Of a stretch of 64,000 nt of DNA, positions 33,954-46,346 are shown piece by piece. Source of the stretch: Arachnopeziza araneosa (Eukaryota; Ascomycota; Leotiomycetes; Helotiales; Arachnopezizaceae). The stretch covers positions 62,001-126,000 of the forward strand of contig QYAI01000037.1 of the NCBI GenBank assembly GCA_003988855.1, in the 5' to 3' direction. Each line of letters begins with the position of its first letter. The first letter of the stretch is position 1. The notes under the pieces are model-generated. The model did not search any database. It was not told the origin of the DNA and saw only the letters and a list, made by a program, of their open reading frames with translations. A program made the position numbers and the translations under genes.

Positions 33954-36433
33954 TGATGATAATGATGAGAATTGGGTTGGTGTACGATGATAGAATCTGA
34001 GTCTTTGGGCTAGGAAAGGAGCGGGCAAGAAGCGCGGCGTTCAGGTTTCGTGGACGTGATCTTTTTAGAGAGGCGTACTCATGTCATAGTTTACAGCAAC
34101 AGCTGAATAGTAATGCAATGCATCTATCTCATGTAATATCTACTTGTAGAGTATATCTGTCACTCGAGTTCAGGGACTCGATTAGATGTTGCTTCGGACA
34201 TGATTAGTCGTCTTGGCAATGCGAACGAGGCGAGCTGAGGAATTGCCCCTTTTTTCGACGCCACACGGGAGATCTGATGGAGGGAAGAGATTCATCATTC
34301 CCCACGGGAAAAGAAAGCAGAGCACTTATTTGCGTCATTATATTTGTGATAGATATTGTGAAAAATAATAGTTCAAAGGTCAGTTCTTGGGCGCTTTCCC
34401 GACGGGCCTATGAGTGTTGTGATGGATGGACCTTGAAGCGAAGATTCAATAAAGAGCGAATCGGGAATCGATCGAAGGATCGGACGCCCATTATTCCCCA
34501 AATCTGTGCAACATTGAAAACACCAGAACTGGGTAGATGTCGACGGCTCCAACCATCTGCGGCAATCTATCCGTGCCGAAGAATACTTTATCCAAAACCG
34601 CATGCTCGCCTTGTTGATATTCCCTGAACGGGAGATATAGCGCCGCTGCCCTGTCTATATGATTTGCAGTGCAGGAAGGGAAGGAGAAGGTAGCGGCCGG
34701 CGGTCTCAGGATTTTGTGCAGGACGGATGATAGGTAGGTAGAGGTTGGGTTACGGAGAGGCAGGGAAACACGTGATAGGGGTTGATGAAGGTGAAGCTGA
34801 GCTGAGGGACAGATGTCACCCCCCTCGTCGGCGGCCCGAGATAGCGTAGGCATTGCTGAAGAGGCGACTGGTTGGTAGGATGAGAGAGCTGTGTTTTGCG
34901 CGTCAGGGGCAGAACTCTGGTTCCTGAGCTGGAGGATTCTTTCGCCCCCTTGTGGGAGAGGTTTGTCGTGGCGCCTATTAATAGTTTGGAGGGGGTTTGT
35001 CCTCTCGACTGGTGGAGACGTTGGATTTGAAGACGGAGCTGAAGATTGATTTTGATACTGTAGTTGAAAATCCGTCAAGGGAGAACATGCCTCAAGCCGA
35101 GTTCTATAGTGGGGTTACTCTTGTCGTACAGTGCCTAGAGCACTCGGAATAAGTGCCGTGGTGTATTCAGGAGGAGGATCGACAATGACGATGGCATGAA
35201 ACGGGGCTCGCTCTACACGTAACGCGTAGTTGAATGCCTTCCTGAGCGAAGGATTGGATCATTGTTTTGGATATCAAACTTGGGAGAGGTGGTGGGAGGA
35301 TGAGTTGTGGTATCGAGGTGGACAGTTGGGATGAAGAAGCATGTCTAATGGTCCTCTTCACGCCTCAGATTCCGGAATCGAGTACAGCAGGAAGAGCTGC
35401 CGGTCCGGAAGCAAGTCTGGCAATGCAGTACAAAGCTTTGTATTTTCCTTGAGAAGCCTTCTGGTGATGCTGTGTTGCCAGAAGCACGAGTTGACTAGGC
35501 GGCGTGGGTGTTCCCGAAGCGGCAAACAAGACTGGGGAGCGCCAAAGAATGAGAGGAGCCTTTTCCCCTCAGCAGCAGAAGAAAGGGCCTCGCCTTCCAA
35601 TCAGCTCTGGACGGGTACCTTTTCCTGCTGCGTTCGTGGGGAGCAAAGAGCGTTGGGTTGAGTGCAGCGTGGATGTACCTGAAACGGTCGACCACTGGGG
35701 CTGCTGAAGGCTGACTCCCTTGGGCACTGGCTACACCAAAAGTGGCAGTCCCTCAGTGCAGTTGTAACCCGAGATGAGAAATTGCTGCGATGACTTGCTA
35801 CTCACTGTATTACTGAACTGAGCGTGCAAGCCACGGGGGCCAAGGTCCTGCTCTCGAAACCCAGACTTCTTCGTCAACACGAGCTTCCCGAGTCATCATA
35901 AGCCGTCAACTACAGTACCCACCTACCTACGGCTTGGCCGTGTCTGGAATGCAGTTGGTGGCAGTTGATCCGCGAAACCACCACCTCGATCGTTTTGCAA
36001 CTCGCAACCTCAGCTCCTCTCCACCTTTCACCCAACACGGCTCCAACCCAGGACCGCACATCGCAGCAGAGGCCGAGACACACCAGCTCCTTTCCTCTCT
36101 CTCTCTCCCTCTCAATACTTGGCCGGCCTCTTCATCTACAGCCACTACCGCCCTCGTCCTCCCAAAAGAGAGTCCTCTCGGCCCGCCCATCTCCACACAA
36201 TTAACGATCCGCTCCAACGAGAACTAGTCCTCCCCTGGCACCGTGCCTGCGCAGTCAATCTCAAAGAAGCCCTCGCGACCGTGCGTGGACATCTTGCCAC
36301 AACGTCGAGAGATCGCATCTCGAGTTCCATCCATGTTCTGGCCCGGATCATAATTCAGGTTTCTCGAGGAGGACCAAGCAGCCGGAGATTGTGGAGAACA
36401 AAGGTCGTTTCACCGACCTGATTAGCATCCAAC
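33954..36433. other. Long intergenic region (2.5 kb) before the RhoGAP gene
   Basis: No supported gene. A 195-codon minus-strand frame at 34491-35078 has biased Pro/Ser/Gln composition and no family likeness. It may be a species-specific gene or chance, and I leave it unsupported. The last 500 bp (35930-36430) are pyrimidine-rich with ctctctctctccctctc near 36097, as expected for the promoter and 5' leader of the RhoGAP gene. Short upstream ORFs occur in that leader. Confidence 0.5.
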
Positions 36434-39400
36434 ATGGAGTCGCCGGCCGATTATTTGGATTCTCCTATGGATGGCGATGATGTTGTCTATCCGTGCAAAG
36501 GATGCGGAGACGTACGATTTCTCTCACATCTCGCTCGTTGCCCTTGATGTGCTGACCATGATTCGCAGATTCTTGAGGAAGGAAAGGCATTCGAGCTGGG
36601 TGAGTGATTCTTTGGCCGTTGGCCTTTGTTCATGATGCCAGATTACGCCAACGATGGACCCTCAAATTGTCGAGCTTCCACATAGCTAACATATCTGCAG
36701 CTGGTAATCGATGGCACTTGAACTGTTTTCGATGCAATACCTGTGGGACGCTGTTGGACTCGGACGCGAACCTGCTACTCCTGGGTGATGGCTCCTTGAT
36801 ATGCAATAATTGCACTTATAGCTGCAGTGCGTGTGGGAACAAAATTGAAGATCTGGCAATCCTCACTGGTGATCAAGCCTTCTGCGCAACGTGCTTTCGA
36901 TGTCGAAATTGTAAGCGCAAAATCGAAAACCTAAGATATGCACGAACATCACAAGGTATCTTTTGCATGAACTGTCATGAATCACTCATGGCGAGAAGGA
37001 GGAAGAAGTCAAGAGCAGCTGCGAACGCAAAATTGAAAAAGGACGATCAATCTCCGATGTTGGTTGATAAATCTCTGCCTGCTCTGCCACCAAATGCTGT
37101 TATGCAGAGTGCCTTTACGCAGGACAGAGAGACGTCTGATTCAGTAGATACTGACACCCCGACTGAGCTATCCCCAAGGCCTCGTCAAGCTTACTCGCAG
37201 AACGATTCGTCCTCCCGAAGCTCCTCCAGGCGACCCCGCGAGCGTTCACCAGAAAGGGTATCTAGCGACGAACAGCCAAGAGATGAGAGAGGTTTGACTA
37301 TACCCCAGACAAACTACCGAAACAATCGACATTCTGCTATTTCACAGGCCTCAGATATCAACGGCGATGGAGAGAGTTTCTTCATACCTCTTGCCTTGGA
37401 TCCTACTCCTGCACCAAGCATAACCCCAAGGTCAACCACTGATACATGGACGGAGCCTTCGAAGAAGACCAAGGAGAACAAAGCTCCGGAAAAGGACTAC
37501 TTTGGACTTCCTAAGAATAATGGCAAGCTTCAGAACGATACGCAAAACTCGAGAGAGCATAGTTCGTCAGCATCAACTCCACATATTGCGTTTCAAGAGA
37601 GGGGCCGACAGCCATCTGCCGAGGAAACCGCTCAGATAAAGGAAAGTATACGCAAAGCTCAATCGGGAGGGAAATCAATTTCTACGAAGGCTTCACCTGC
37701 CATTGGAGACGATTCTCGGATACAGGTGACCCACTCTCCCAAACCATCAATGTCCCACAGCAAAACGCAATCCACGAGCGAGAAGTTTAGGTTAGGAGAA
37801 GCACCGAAAGGCAAGAAGTCCAACTCCAGAAGCAACTCGCAATCAGAGACAGGTGAAAATAGTAACACCGTTGGAGTGCTTTCTACCGCGCCACCTCGTA
37901 AAGATATTTCCCGCAGAAGTGAGTCTCCAAAGCCCTCTCTAAGTACAGAAAAGCCCGGCACGCCTCGAACATCATTGGAAACGAGGCTTAGGGAAGAGAT
38001 AGAAGGACGGCCATCTCTCGAGTCAAACAACCCTTCCTTGCCAATTTCTAGGCTGGATTCTTCTGCAACCAATAAGTCAATACCAAGAAAAGAGGTTGCT
38101 CCAGGAACTGTGAAGAATATGGTGAGCTCTATGAGCTCTTCATCCAGTGCGGACACTTCGCCATCATCAGCATCGTCCTCTGATACACCTGGACGCACCC
38201 CTACTCTCAACGGGAAGCCAATCTCAGGACCCCTTGTCCAATCGCCCGTCGATGATGACAGACCACTACCAATTCGAGCTGCGAATCGTCCAGGCCCTCC
38301 ACAGCACAAGCTTAGTGATACTTATATGACTCCAAGAGCTCCTCCAGCACCGCCTTCGTCTACTTTTGTCCACGCGTCCAAGGACTCTAGTGCCACTTTG
38401 AACGGTAACCCGCCCTCTCCCAAATTACCCAGGTGGAGTGCTGGCGGAGACTTCACAATGGATGAGGATATGGCACGTATCCTGGGTGCAACAGATGAAA
38501 GCTCGCAATCGATATTACGCCGTGTATCAAACGCAGTCCGTCATGGTAGAAATAGTTCAGAGACAAGTAGCAGCACTCGTGGACCAGGTCATGGACGCAG
38601 TGTGAGCGAGACAACCACACGTACAACCGCCTCACCTCGCTGGCCCAAAACCCCAATCGCTGAAGACACTGCGATGGCGCCTCGAGAAATTAGCAGCCCA
38701 ATCTCGATGGCGTCCCCAGCTTCTGGCGACGATCCAGCGCTATTGCGTCGTCAACTTCGGAACTCTGAGCAACGTGTTGCAGACCTTGAGCGGCAATTTT
38801 CCACTGAAAAAGACCTTAAAACATTGAACAAGAAGGTAATGGAAAAGAGAAAGACGGTCTCTGAGTTAGACTCTCAAGCCGAGATCATGATTCGTCAGCT
38901 AGAGGTCTTGACACGTTATGTTGAAATCGCTAAAGACTCAAAACAACCGCTTGACATTGAAAAGCTTGAGGAATCAGCTATCAAAGATTTCGTACGTAAA
39001 CTTGAGCATATAAAGGAAAACACGTCCAGATCCATTGAGATCTTGTACGAAGAACGCAATGATCTTTTAGAGGAAAAGAACCGCCTTATGGCTGATCGTG
39101 ACCGGGCTTTAGTCGAGTTTGAACAGCTCACAAACAAGAATGCGCAATTGGCTGATATGAACAATGAGCTGACGAACGCGATTCAAGAACGCTTTAAGAT
39201 TGAAAGTGGTCAAGGTCTGGACAGTCCTAAACCACCAATGAACGGTTTAGGAATTTACAACGGCGCCCATCACAACAAGGACAAGTCGAACCTGTCAGTG
39301 CAACTAGATGATTCTGGTCGGCCATCCACTAGCACCACCTTATTCGGTTCCGCAAGCACCTACCCGCAGGCTATGGAACAAGACCCCAGTATGGAGCCAG

Positions 39401-40441
39401 CAACAGTTCTTTCCGCTCCCCATGTCATCAACATCCGCAAAGGCCAAGCTAAGAAGACGTTCAATTGGAAGAAAGGTGGCCAAACAGTCGCAAAGGGTCT
39501 CAACAAAGGCTTTAAAGGTGCTTTCTCATCTGATCGAGCAGAGCAAAAGTGGCAAGGTCAAACTGGCGACAATATTGGCTTGCCTTATAATATGACCATG
39601 GCTCCTATTGATTCTCCAGTTGGATATCAGCAGGGCAACACTGCTCGAAATGTCTCCAACGATCAAAGAGCCCAGGGTGGGTTTGGAATATTCAAGAAAT
39701 CAGCTACAATGCCGAAATTGGCTGGAAATGGGAACACGGTGGCCGCTGATCCTTCCTCCCTGTTTGGATCTGAATTGGTCGACAGAGCTGAGTATGAGCG
39801 TCGCCAGATACCTAGCGTAGTCACGCGTTGCATTGAGGAGGTCGAGCTTCGAGGAATGGATGTCGAGGGAATTTACCGAAAGACAGGTGGAAGTGGTCAA
39901 ATTAACACCATCAAAGAGGGTTTTGAGAAATCAGAAGATTACGATATCTCCGACCCAGATTTGGATATCACTGCGGTTACGAGCGTCCTCAAGCAGTATT
40001 TCCGGAAGCTACCCACCCCTTTACTAACCTTTGATGTCTATGACCGAATACTTGAATCCCTCTGTAAGTAGTTAGGCCATGATCGGAAGCTTATTGCTGA
40101 CCTTATTTCAGCTGTGGAGGATGACGCAGAGCGTTGTTTACACCTTCGAAGAACGTTCAATCTCCTTCCACCAAAGCATCGCGACTGCCTGGAGTTTCTG
40201 GTCTTCCACCTGGCTCGTGTCACCGTTCGAGATAAGGAGAACTTGGTATTTACCTAACTCCATGGCACCCCTGTTGCGCTAACACGCTTCACAGATGAAT
40301 CCTAAAAACCTAGCTGTCGTCTTTGCGCCCACCATCATGCGAGACGTTAGCATTGAGCGCGATATGGCCGACATGCATACCAAGACCGACGCTATTCAGT
40401 TCGTTATTGAAAACAGCCACGAAATTTTCGGGCGCGAATAA
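36434..40441 (+). CDS. LIM-domain Rho GTPase-activating protein
   Basis: Five exons, 36434-36511, 36569-36599, 36701-40063, 40112-40245 and 40295-40441, give 1250 aa. Two LIM zinc-binding domains occupy about residues 18-140. The first begins in exon 1 (YPCKGCGD) and continues in exon 3 with WHLNCFRCNTC; the second is CSACGNKIED through GIFCMNCH. A long Ser/Pro-rich disordered region follows, then a coiled coil at about 735-880 (RQLRNSEQRVADLERQF onward). A basic patch comes next, and a C-terminal RhoGAP domain at about 1056-1250 has the arginine finger in GIYRKTGGSGQ and the late motif NPKNLAVVFAPTIMR. The layout matches yeast Rga1/Rga2 and relatives, which switch off Cdc42 or Rho at sites of polarised growth. 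A call starting at 36604 would lose half of LIM1. Confidence 0.94.
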
Positions 40442-41921
40442 TTTCAACGCTGTTCTGTTTAAGTTACCAGGAAAAGAACCTTTTGTTTCTACATGTAAAA
40501 TTTGATACCCTTCCAGATGAGGGAGTCCATCGATGGCGTTCTATGTGGATGGATCGATAGTTGCAGCGAATCGACTCTATTCGCGACATACTTGGCGTTT
40601 GATGACTTTCTAGTTACTCGTCCATTGTGCTCACTCGAATTTCGAGTTTGAAAGCGAGCTCGACCGAAGTTAAATTGATATCCCACTTCTTTCCTATGGA
40701 TGGGAAAGTATTGGGGTGTACTTATGCTGGAGGTGGTTCATATCAGAATGGGATGAGCGGCCTTCGATTTGTCGGGAAGCTGAGCGCAGATCTTTGAAGT
40801 GTACGTGTTGTAGTGTATATCCCGGCAACGACGAAATGAAAAACTTGAACAAAAATTCTTTACTTTAAGTACCTTCAGGGCAGACTCAGCGTGGTTTGGA
40901 GAGTTGCTCGAAAGGGTAATGCCAGTACCTGTTAGTGAAATAGAAACATACGAATTGAAGTGGGAGTGAGATGTGCAAGTGGGCAGCTTCTGTAGTTGCA
41001 ATCGAATTCCAATGCCGCAAGGCACTCGCCTCTCTTGAACCTAGCAAATCTGGCATTCCCTTTTGTTATGGACCCTTGCACTACCTGTTCTTTGGTAGTG
41101 AAGTTTCAGGTCATCTTCCAAACCTTCTATATAGGCTTCATATATAATCTCGACCTCGGAATGTTATCTCTTGTCGAGTTTCTAGTCAAGCTAGCAGAAC
41201 AATTGCCTGAGCCCATTGATGTTTCGGAGAAGAAGCATCTGAAGTGGGCTGTTCCGAGGGCGAAGAAAGCGAGACTCGGGCTAGAGAAATCGGTATTGGC
41301 TCAACGAACAAGGTACTGCGTATGCTCACTAGTGAGTAGAGAGTTTCCGTCAAGCGATACCACGAAGATGGCGGGGTGCTACTGAATAGCGAAGAGAGAC
41401 TGCCCCAAGGAGAGCGGGTCAAGAGGAAGTCAGCTGTGGATATCAACGGCCAATGGATTTCGGAAATTCGTATGCGTTTCCTGCCCTCTGAGGGAGATAT
41501 AGATAGGGAGAATGGGGGAACGAAAGAGGTCATGAGGGAAGATAAGTAAGAGTATTTATAGCACACAGGTAGGGTTCATCTACGTGTATTTTTCGATATC
41601 TTGCATGGTGTGACCAGGTTGAAATAAATCTGCTTCATTGATGTGAAGAATTTCTGGTGGATGAGTGACAAGACATGTTTGTCTCTTTAGATGTTTTGTC
41701 GCGGCCCTTGCTTCTCTCTGATTGGCGGCCAGGCGACGCGGCCTCGCCATCCTCCCTTCCTTCATTCGTACCGACCGACCTCATCTTCTTCTACTCTCTC
41801 CTCATCGCCCTTTGTCAGAACGCTCTAGGGAAACACAAGATTCTATCTTTCGGTAGAACCATTTTTGGACTTGATTGACATTGAGAGTCCCGTGTAGCAC
41901 TGCGACCGATCACTTACTGGT
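40442..41921. other. Intergenic with a possible gene relic
   Basis: About 1.5 kb without an intact gene. It contains the coding-like relic listed at 41163-41549. The remainder, including the probable promoter of the trihelix/homeodomain-like gene after 41650, shows no exon that I can support. Confidence 0.45.
41163..41549 (+). pseudogene. Coding-like fragment with frame break
   Basis: Two open segments read like real protein but lie in different frames. The first, from ATG 41163, gives MLSLVEFLVKLAEQLPEPID and continues to QRTRY. The second, from about 41349 to TAA 41547-41549, gives VKRYHEDGGVLLNSEERLPQ and ends in MREDK. Only about 27 bp with a stop codon lie between them, too short for a normal intron, so a frameshift is likely. 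Charged-residue content and codon use look coding, unlike the reverse-strand frame over the same bases. I do not recognise the family. It could instead be the last two exons of a gene whose junction I misread. Confidence 0.4.
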
Positions 41922-44245
41922 GTGCCCCTCATTCACTCCATGGGCTCTCTTCAGAAAGACACCCATCTCCTGCATCTTACCATGTCAATTACATCATCCA
42001 AAGAATCGACTCCGTTGTCCTCATTAGCTTCACCGGATACGTCTTTGGTAGATTCGCACTTGGCAATGCAGCTTCCACCCACCGGAAAATGGTCAGATGA
42101 CGAGCTGCAGCAGATGGCCAAACTCCTCCGCGCTCAATGGGAGATTGAGGAGGCAAGAAATGAACATCTCTCCGCTACGCAGTTGTTCACCTTGATCTCG
42201 AAACAGATGGGGGAAGCGGGATGCTACCGAAGCATGGATGGATGTCGCAATCAGTGGTATTCGGTCCTGAGCAAACAGCCACAATTTCAAAACACCTTTT
42301 CATTTAGCAATAAATCTTTCGATTCAAGTCTAAAAGCTACCTCTTACCCCACTACTCGGGCCCCCGATGAAAAGGTTGGCGAGCAAGATGACAATTCCGT
42401 CAAGAGGAATCCACATTGGACTGACGACGAAGAGAAGAAGCTGTTCGACCTCCTGAAAGCTCGCCTTGAGCTTGAAAAATCTAATCCAGAAATAAAGAGG
42501 TTGTGCAGAAGAAAGCTTTTTGAGCTCATGTCCAAGCAATTAAAGCTGCAATCTATTGAGAGAACCCCTGGCGCTTGCCTGCGATATTGGAACCGCCACG
42601 GTGAGCAACGCACAGGTTTAAAATTCGATTTCGACGACCAAGAAGAACTTGAGTTTTCTTACACGCCAGTCAGACCTGAGGAAAATGGGAAGGATACAAG
42701 TGAGCATTCAGCCTTTCCTACTCATGCTGGTGGACGGCCATGGATCGACGACGAGTACGAAAAGTTACTTCAGATTATCAAGGCCCATCTTGAGCTTGAA
42801 TCGAAGAGCAAATCTGTGGAACCATTGAGCCGAAGAGAGATGTTTGGGCGCTTCTCAAGCCGGTTGCTGGATCTTTACCAAATCCAAAGGAGTGGACGAT
42901 CTTGTGAAGCCTTCTGGGATAGCAAAGGAGGCCAGAGATCGGGAATCTTTTTTCCTCGAAAAAACCAGACGAAAGCGGGTACTGCCTTTCATGGCTCGCC
43001 TTCCTCTCCGCCTCATTCTAAGGCTAGTAGAAACTTAAAAGCCTCCCAAGTGCGGTCAACTTGAAACTAACAGCTTTCACAGGCCAAATCTCCAGACATC
43101 AAGAAGAAGCGTGCTGCTATCCGCTTCCTTCCGGAGGAAAGGACTTACTTAACCAAACAAGCATGGAAAAATAACCGGCCAAGTTTAGAGCTCCGGGAAC
43201 AGATGGCAGCGCACCTTAATCTGTCAATTGCAAGGGTTACGGTAAGCAAATTTTAACAATTTGTCGACCCCTCACAGCTGCTAGGCTCTATATTGTACTT
43301 GACCATAATAACGAGTTTTCTAGGGCTTTTTCGGCAACTGGAGAACTGGCAATTATCCCGAAAGTAAAGGCCCACCGCCAGATGATCTAACGGACATGGG
43401 CGAAGCTGACGATGCTGATGATGCTGACGATGCTGACGGTGTTGACGATGCTGACGGTGTTGACGATGATGACGATGATGACGATGATGAGAATGACAAT
43501 ACTCCGGAAGCATCCTTCATCCCGAGCCGAGCACCTTATAGTACACGAGTAGCGAATGGTACTTCTAGAGAAGGCACTCGAGATGAAACGCCTCTCGAAT
43601 CAAACCCTCTACTATATGGTACTCGATCTTCAGCGAAAAAAAGACTATTCGATGAAGTAGATCATAGTATTGCCACTTCGCCCTCGTTTCCTGTGCACGG
43701 ATCTCAGAATTCTCAAACTACTAGAGATAGTATAAATGCGGGCGCAGTGACTACCGGCTCATCGATAGAATTGGGCGATTCTGATGGAGAATACAAACGA
43801 AAGAGAGTTCGTACTGAGGAACACGTTGCTAATTCATCTCATATTCAAGTGAGCATTAGTCAAAGGATCGTATTCGTTACTAATTGTCTTGCAGACTTCT
43901 CCAAGATCACTCAAAAAGCCAACTCCAGTTCAAGAGACCTCAGTTCCTTCAAGAAAACCTGCCCAGCTAGCTTCACACATGGGCTACTCGAAGAAGTGGG
44001 TTCAAGAGACCGAAGAGGAACTCATGAGGGTCAAAACAGATTTGAGTAGGCTAGAAGCCAACATTACGAATGCCTCTCGAGCGTTGAAAGATGATAACCG
44101 AAGACTGCTTGCTATTGAGAAAGAGGCCGTTGACATCAGAAAGCGGGCAGCAGCCAAAGAAAAGCAAATCGAGGGCTGGGGCTCCAACATAGAGAAACTG
44201 ACCCCAACGCGAGAAACACTCGAGAGACTCTTGGCTGGGAGATGA
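41922..44245 (+). CDS. Putative DNA-binding protein: three trihelix-like repeats plus homeodomain-like domain
   Basis: Four exons, 41922-43049, 43083-43241, 43324-43848 and 43895-44245, all joined at phase 0, give 720 aa. A start at 41940 is also possible. Three Myb/trihelix-like repeats lie at about 56-116 (KWSDDELQQMAKLLRAQWEI), 166-232 (HWTDDEEKKLFDLLKARLEL, ending HGEQRTG) and 274-341 (PWIDDEYEKLLQIIKAHLEL, ending KGGQRSG). Residues 382-441 align without gaps to a homeodomain: F8, L16, P26, R31, A35, L38, L40, V45, F49, N51 and R53 are present, with Phe at position 48 instead of Trp. An Asp-rich tract (about 457-485), a basic nuclear-signal-like KRKRVR and a C-terminal coiled coil (about 635-700) follow. 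A nuclear transcription factor is likely. I know no named homologue. Confidence 0.8.
43405..43491 (+). repeat. In-frame Asp-rich microsatellite (GAT/GAC/GCT)
   Basis: A coding trinucleotide repeat region with GCTGAC/GATGCT and GACGAT units encodes alternating Asp-Ala-Asp and then poly-Asp within the trihelix/homeodomain-like protein. Length variation would keep the frame. Confidence 0.9.
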
Positions 44246-44669
44246 GCTCTCTAGCAAATCAAACTTCGATACAGCCTCGCCAAATATGAGGTTAGAGAAA
44301 TTCTGTGAGAGAGGCTCTGGATTGTTCTTCGCTTTGTGTTTCAACCAAAGGTCAAATATTACCACTTTTGAGAAAAGTAGTTTGTTCTTCTACGGCTATC
44401 CAACTTTTCTAATTGGCTTTCGCTTACTAAACTTGAATTAAGTTCAAATGAAAGACATTATGATATGATTGATGTCAAGATCATGGCGTCTTTCGTGGTA
44501 TCTCTGCGGAGATCACTAAGTGTTCGAGGAATCTGTAATGTCTTTGTATGTTTACTTTGCTTGTATTAAACTATAGTCTGCAAACTCGCAATATTCACCG
44601 ATACTTAATACTGGGGCTTCTTCTTACACTCATCCATTCATTGATTAATAGATTAACACAATATGATCG
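44246..44669. other. Convergent intergenic region
   Basis: 424 bp of AT-rich sequence between convergent genes, containing both 3' untranslated regions. No gene is seen. Confidence 0.5.
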
Positions 44670-45536
44670 TCACCCTAATCTGCCCAAAGCATTTATCCTC
44701 ATCTTCTCACTCGTTATTCCTAACCTCGCCACAGCCCCTAATGCAAACATCGCCGCCGCTGTCGCATCCACTGAATAATTCAAATGAGCCACTCGCACCG
44801 CATCTCCTCCTTTGCAAATATCATCCCCAGAATGGCAAACCGTCAATACCCTTTTCGCATCCACGCCTTGCACCTGCGTCCCATTCTTCGGATCCCCAAA
44901 CAGTACCACAGAAGCTATCTTCGCCGTCGTATTAGCAGGTAGCAAAGCAACAGCTAGATGCACAACTTGTGCTCCTTGCGAGTACCCCGATAGCGTGAGC
45001 TGTGTGTTCGGACAAGTTATGAGCGTGTGATTTATCAATGCGGCCATAGTGGAAGCGCCCAGGACAGAGCCGCCAGCGAGGAAACCTGGGATATCGGCTG
45101 GATAGTCAACGCCTTGAACCGCAAGATGGGCTGTCGTGTTGAGCATATAGGCAGCAAGGGCCGCGAAGAAGGGCGGCCCAGTTAGGATACCTACATTTCC
45201 TGTGTGGTATTAGCTGATATTGATGATGTCTTGTTTCTCGTAGGTTCACGAAGGAAGACATAATGGATATGAATGAACAGAGAAAGAGCACCAACCAGGT
45301 TCACCGGTCCCCCTCGCAAAAATCACACTCATCGCCGGACAAGTATTCGTCCCGTTTGCAGTCCTCAACAGCCCATTTTGAAAAATGACGGTTCCATGAT
45401 CGCCCAGAAACGCATCCGCGATAGACGAAAGGTTGAAGAAGCTACCAAGACATAAGGGATCGCCTGCCGGGCAGCGGAAGGTGGCCAGCACTAGTGCTGG
45501 GGCGAGTAAGTGGGCCAAAAAAAGCGAGAATTGCAT
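44670..45536 (-). CDS. Cutinase-family secreted serine esterase
   Basis: Two exons, 45536-45296 and 45199-44670, joined inside a Gly codon across a 96-bp intron, give 256 aa. An N-terminal signal peptide (MQFSLFLAHLLAPALVLA) precedes the mature chain. The cutinase fold shows ARGTGEPGNVG across the junction, the nucleophile motif LSGYSQGAQVVH, and the Asp loop VCHSGDDICKGG with its paired cysteines. It also has a downstream VAHLNYS that supplies the catalytic His. Several Asn-X-Ser/Thr sites fit a secreted glycoprotein. Family members split cutin or other ester polymers; some act as acetylxylan esterases. The substrate cannot be told from sequence alone. All catalytic residues appear intact. 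Confidence 0.93.
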
Positions 45537-46346
45537 GGTTGAGGGAGGTAAGAAATCGCTCTGATTGTTTGACTACCTATTGAATATCAAGCAGCTAGGA
45601 TAAGATAAGAATCCTCTCATTTCAGCAAAGGAAGGAGAGAAGATAAGTCATGAGGAGAGTAAGGAGAGGTTCCGAGGCATGAGGCTCAGATGAGGATGTC
45701 AAACATAATGAAGGTGTCACGACTAAGACGAGGAAGGGAAGCACTGGCTAAGGTGACATTGAAAATATTCTTTAGTGTGAAGTTTACCTCATCCCATCTT
45801 CTCGCCAATCGCAAAACTGCATAGTGTTTGAAATGCTTTTCCACATTGAAAACGTCGCGTGTTGTGTTTCACAGGGAATCGATGCACAGGGGATATTTGT
45901 GGCTCTATCCGCAGAAGAAAAGCGGCGGAATTCTGGCTCGCGTGCTAACGAAAGATATTGTAGTATTAAAGATCATTCAGTAGTTTACAATTTATAATCG
46001 TAGATAAGAAACCAAGTACCGTGTTCAAACTGATTCTCTTGATCTAATACTGAATTTTGGCTCTTGATTTATCTGGAGAGGCACGTAGCTCTCCCCTAAA
46101 ATGATATGCGGGCTTTGCCATCACGAGACTTAATAGAAGGCAGGTAGGGATGCAAATTCTAAGCCTCTATTGATATTTCACTTTACCTGCTCTATAAAAC
46201 CTGAAAATGTGTAGCAAATATAATGGGCTTGATGGGATGAATAAGCAGTTACTCCCTATAAACACCGCAACAATATCGCCATGATATTCCAGAACTCTTT
46301 GCTCCAATTTGGGTATTTCCAGAAATGACAATAACTCCAGAACCGT
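45537..46346. other. Intergenic, cutinase promoter side
   Basis: About 810 bp, AT-rich. It should contain the cutinase promoter (just above 45537) and the 3' untranslated region of the Atos-family gene. No coding signal is seen. Confidence 0.5.

Noticed and set aside
34491..35078. Minus-strand frame of 195 codons as a gene
   Set aside because: Biased composition, no recognisable motif, no splice logic and no conserved-looking block. Kept only as a point to check.
37659..38309. Minus-strand frame of 216 codons inside the RhoGAP gene
   Set aside because: It is the antisense shadow of the Ser/Pro-rich region of the LIM-RhoGAP protein.
43253..43513. His/Arg-repeat frame on the minus strand (HRHHRQHRQ)
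   Set aside because: It is the reverse strand of the Asp-codon microsatellite in the trihelix/homeodomain-like gene.
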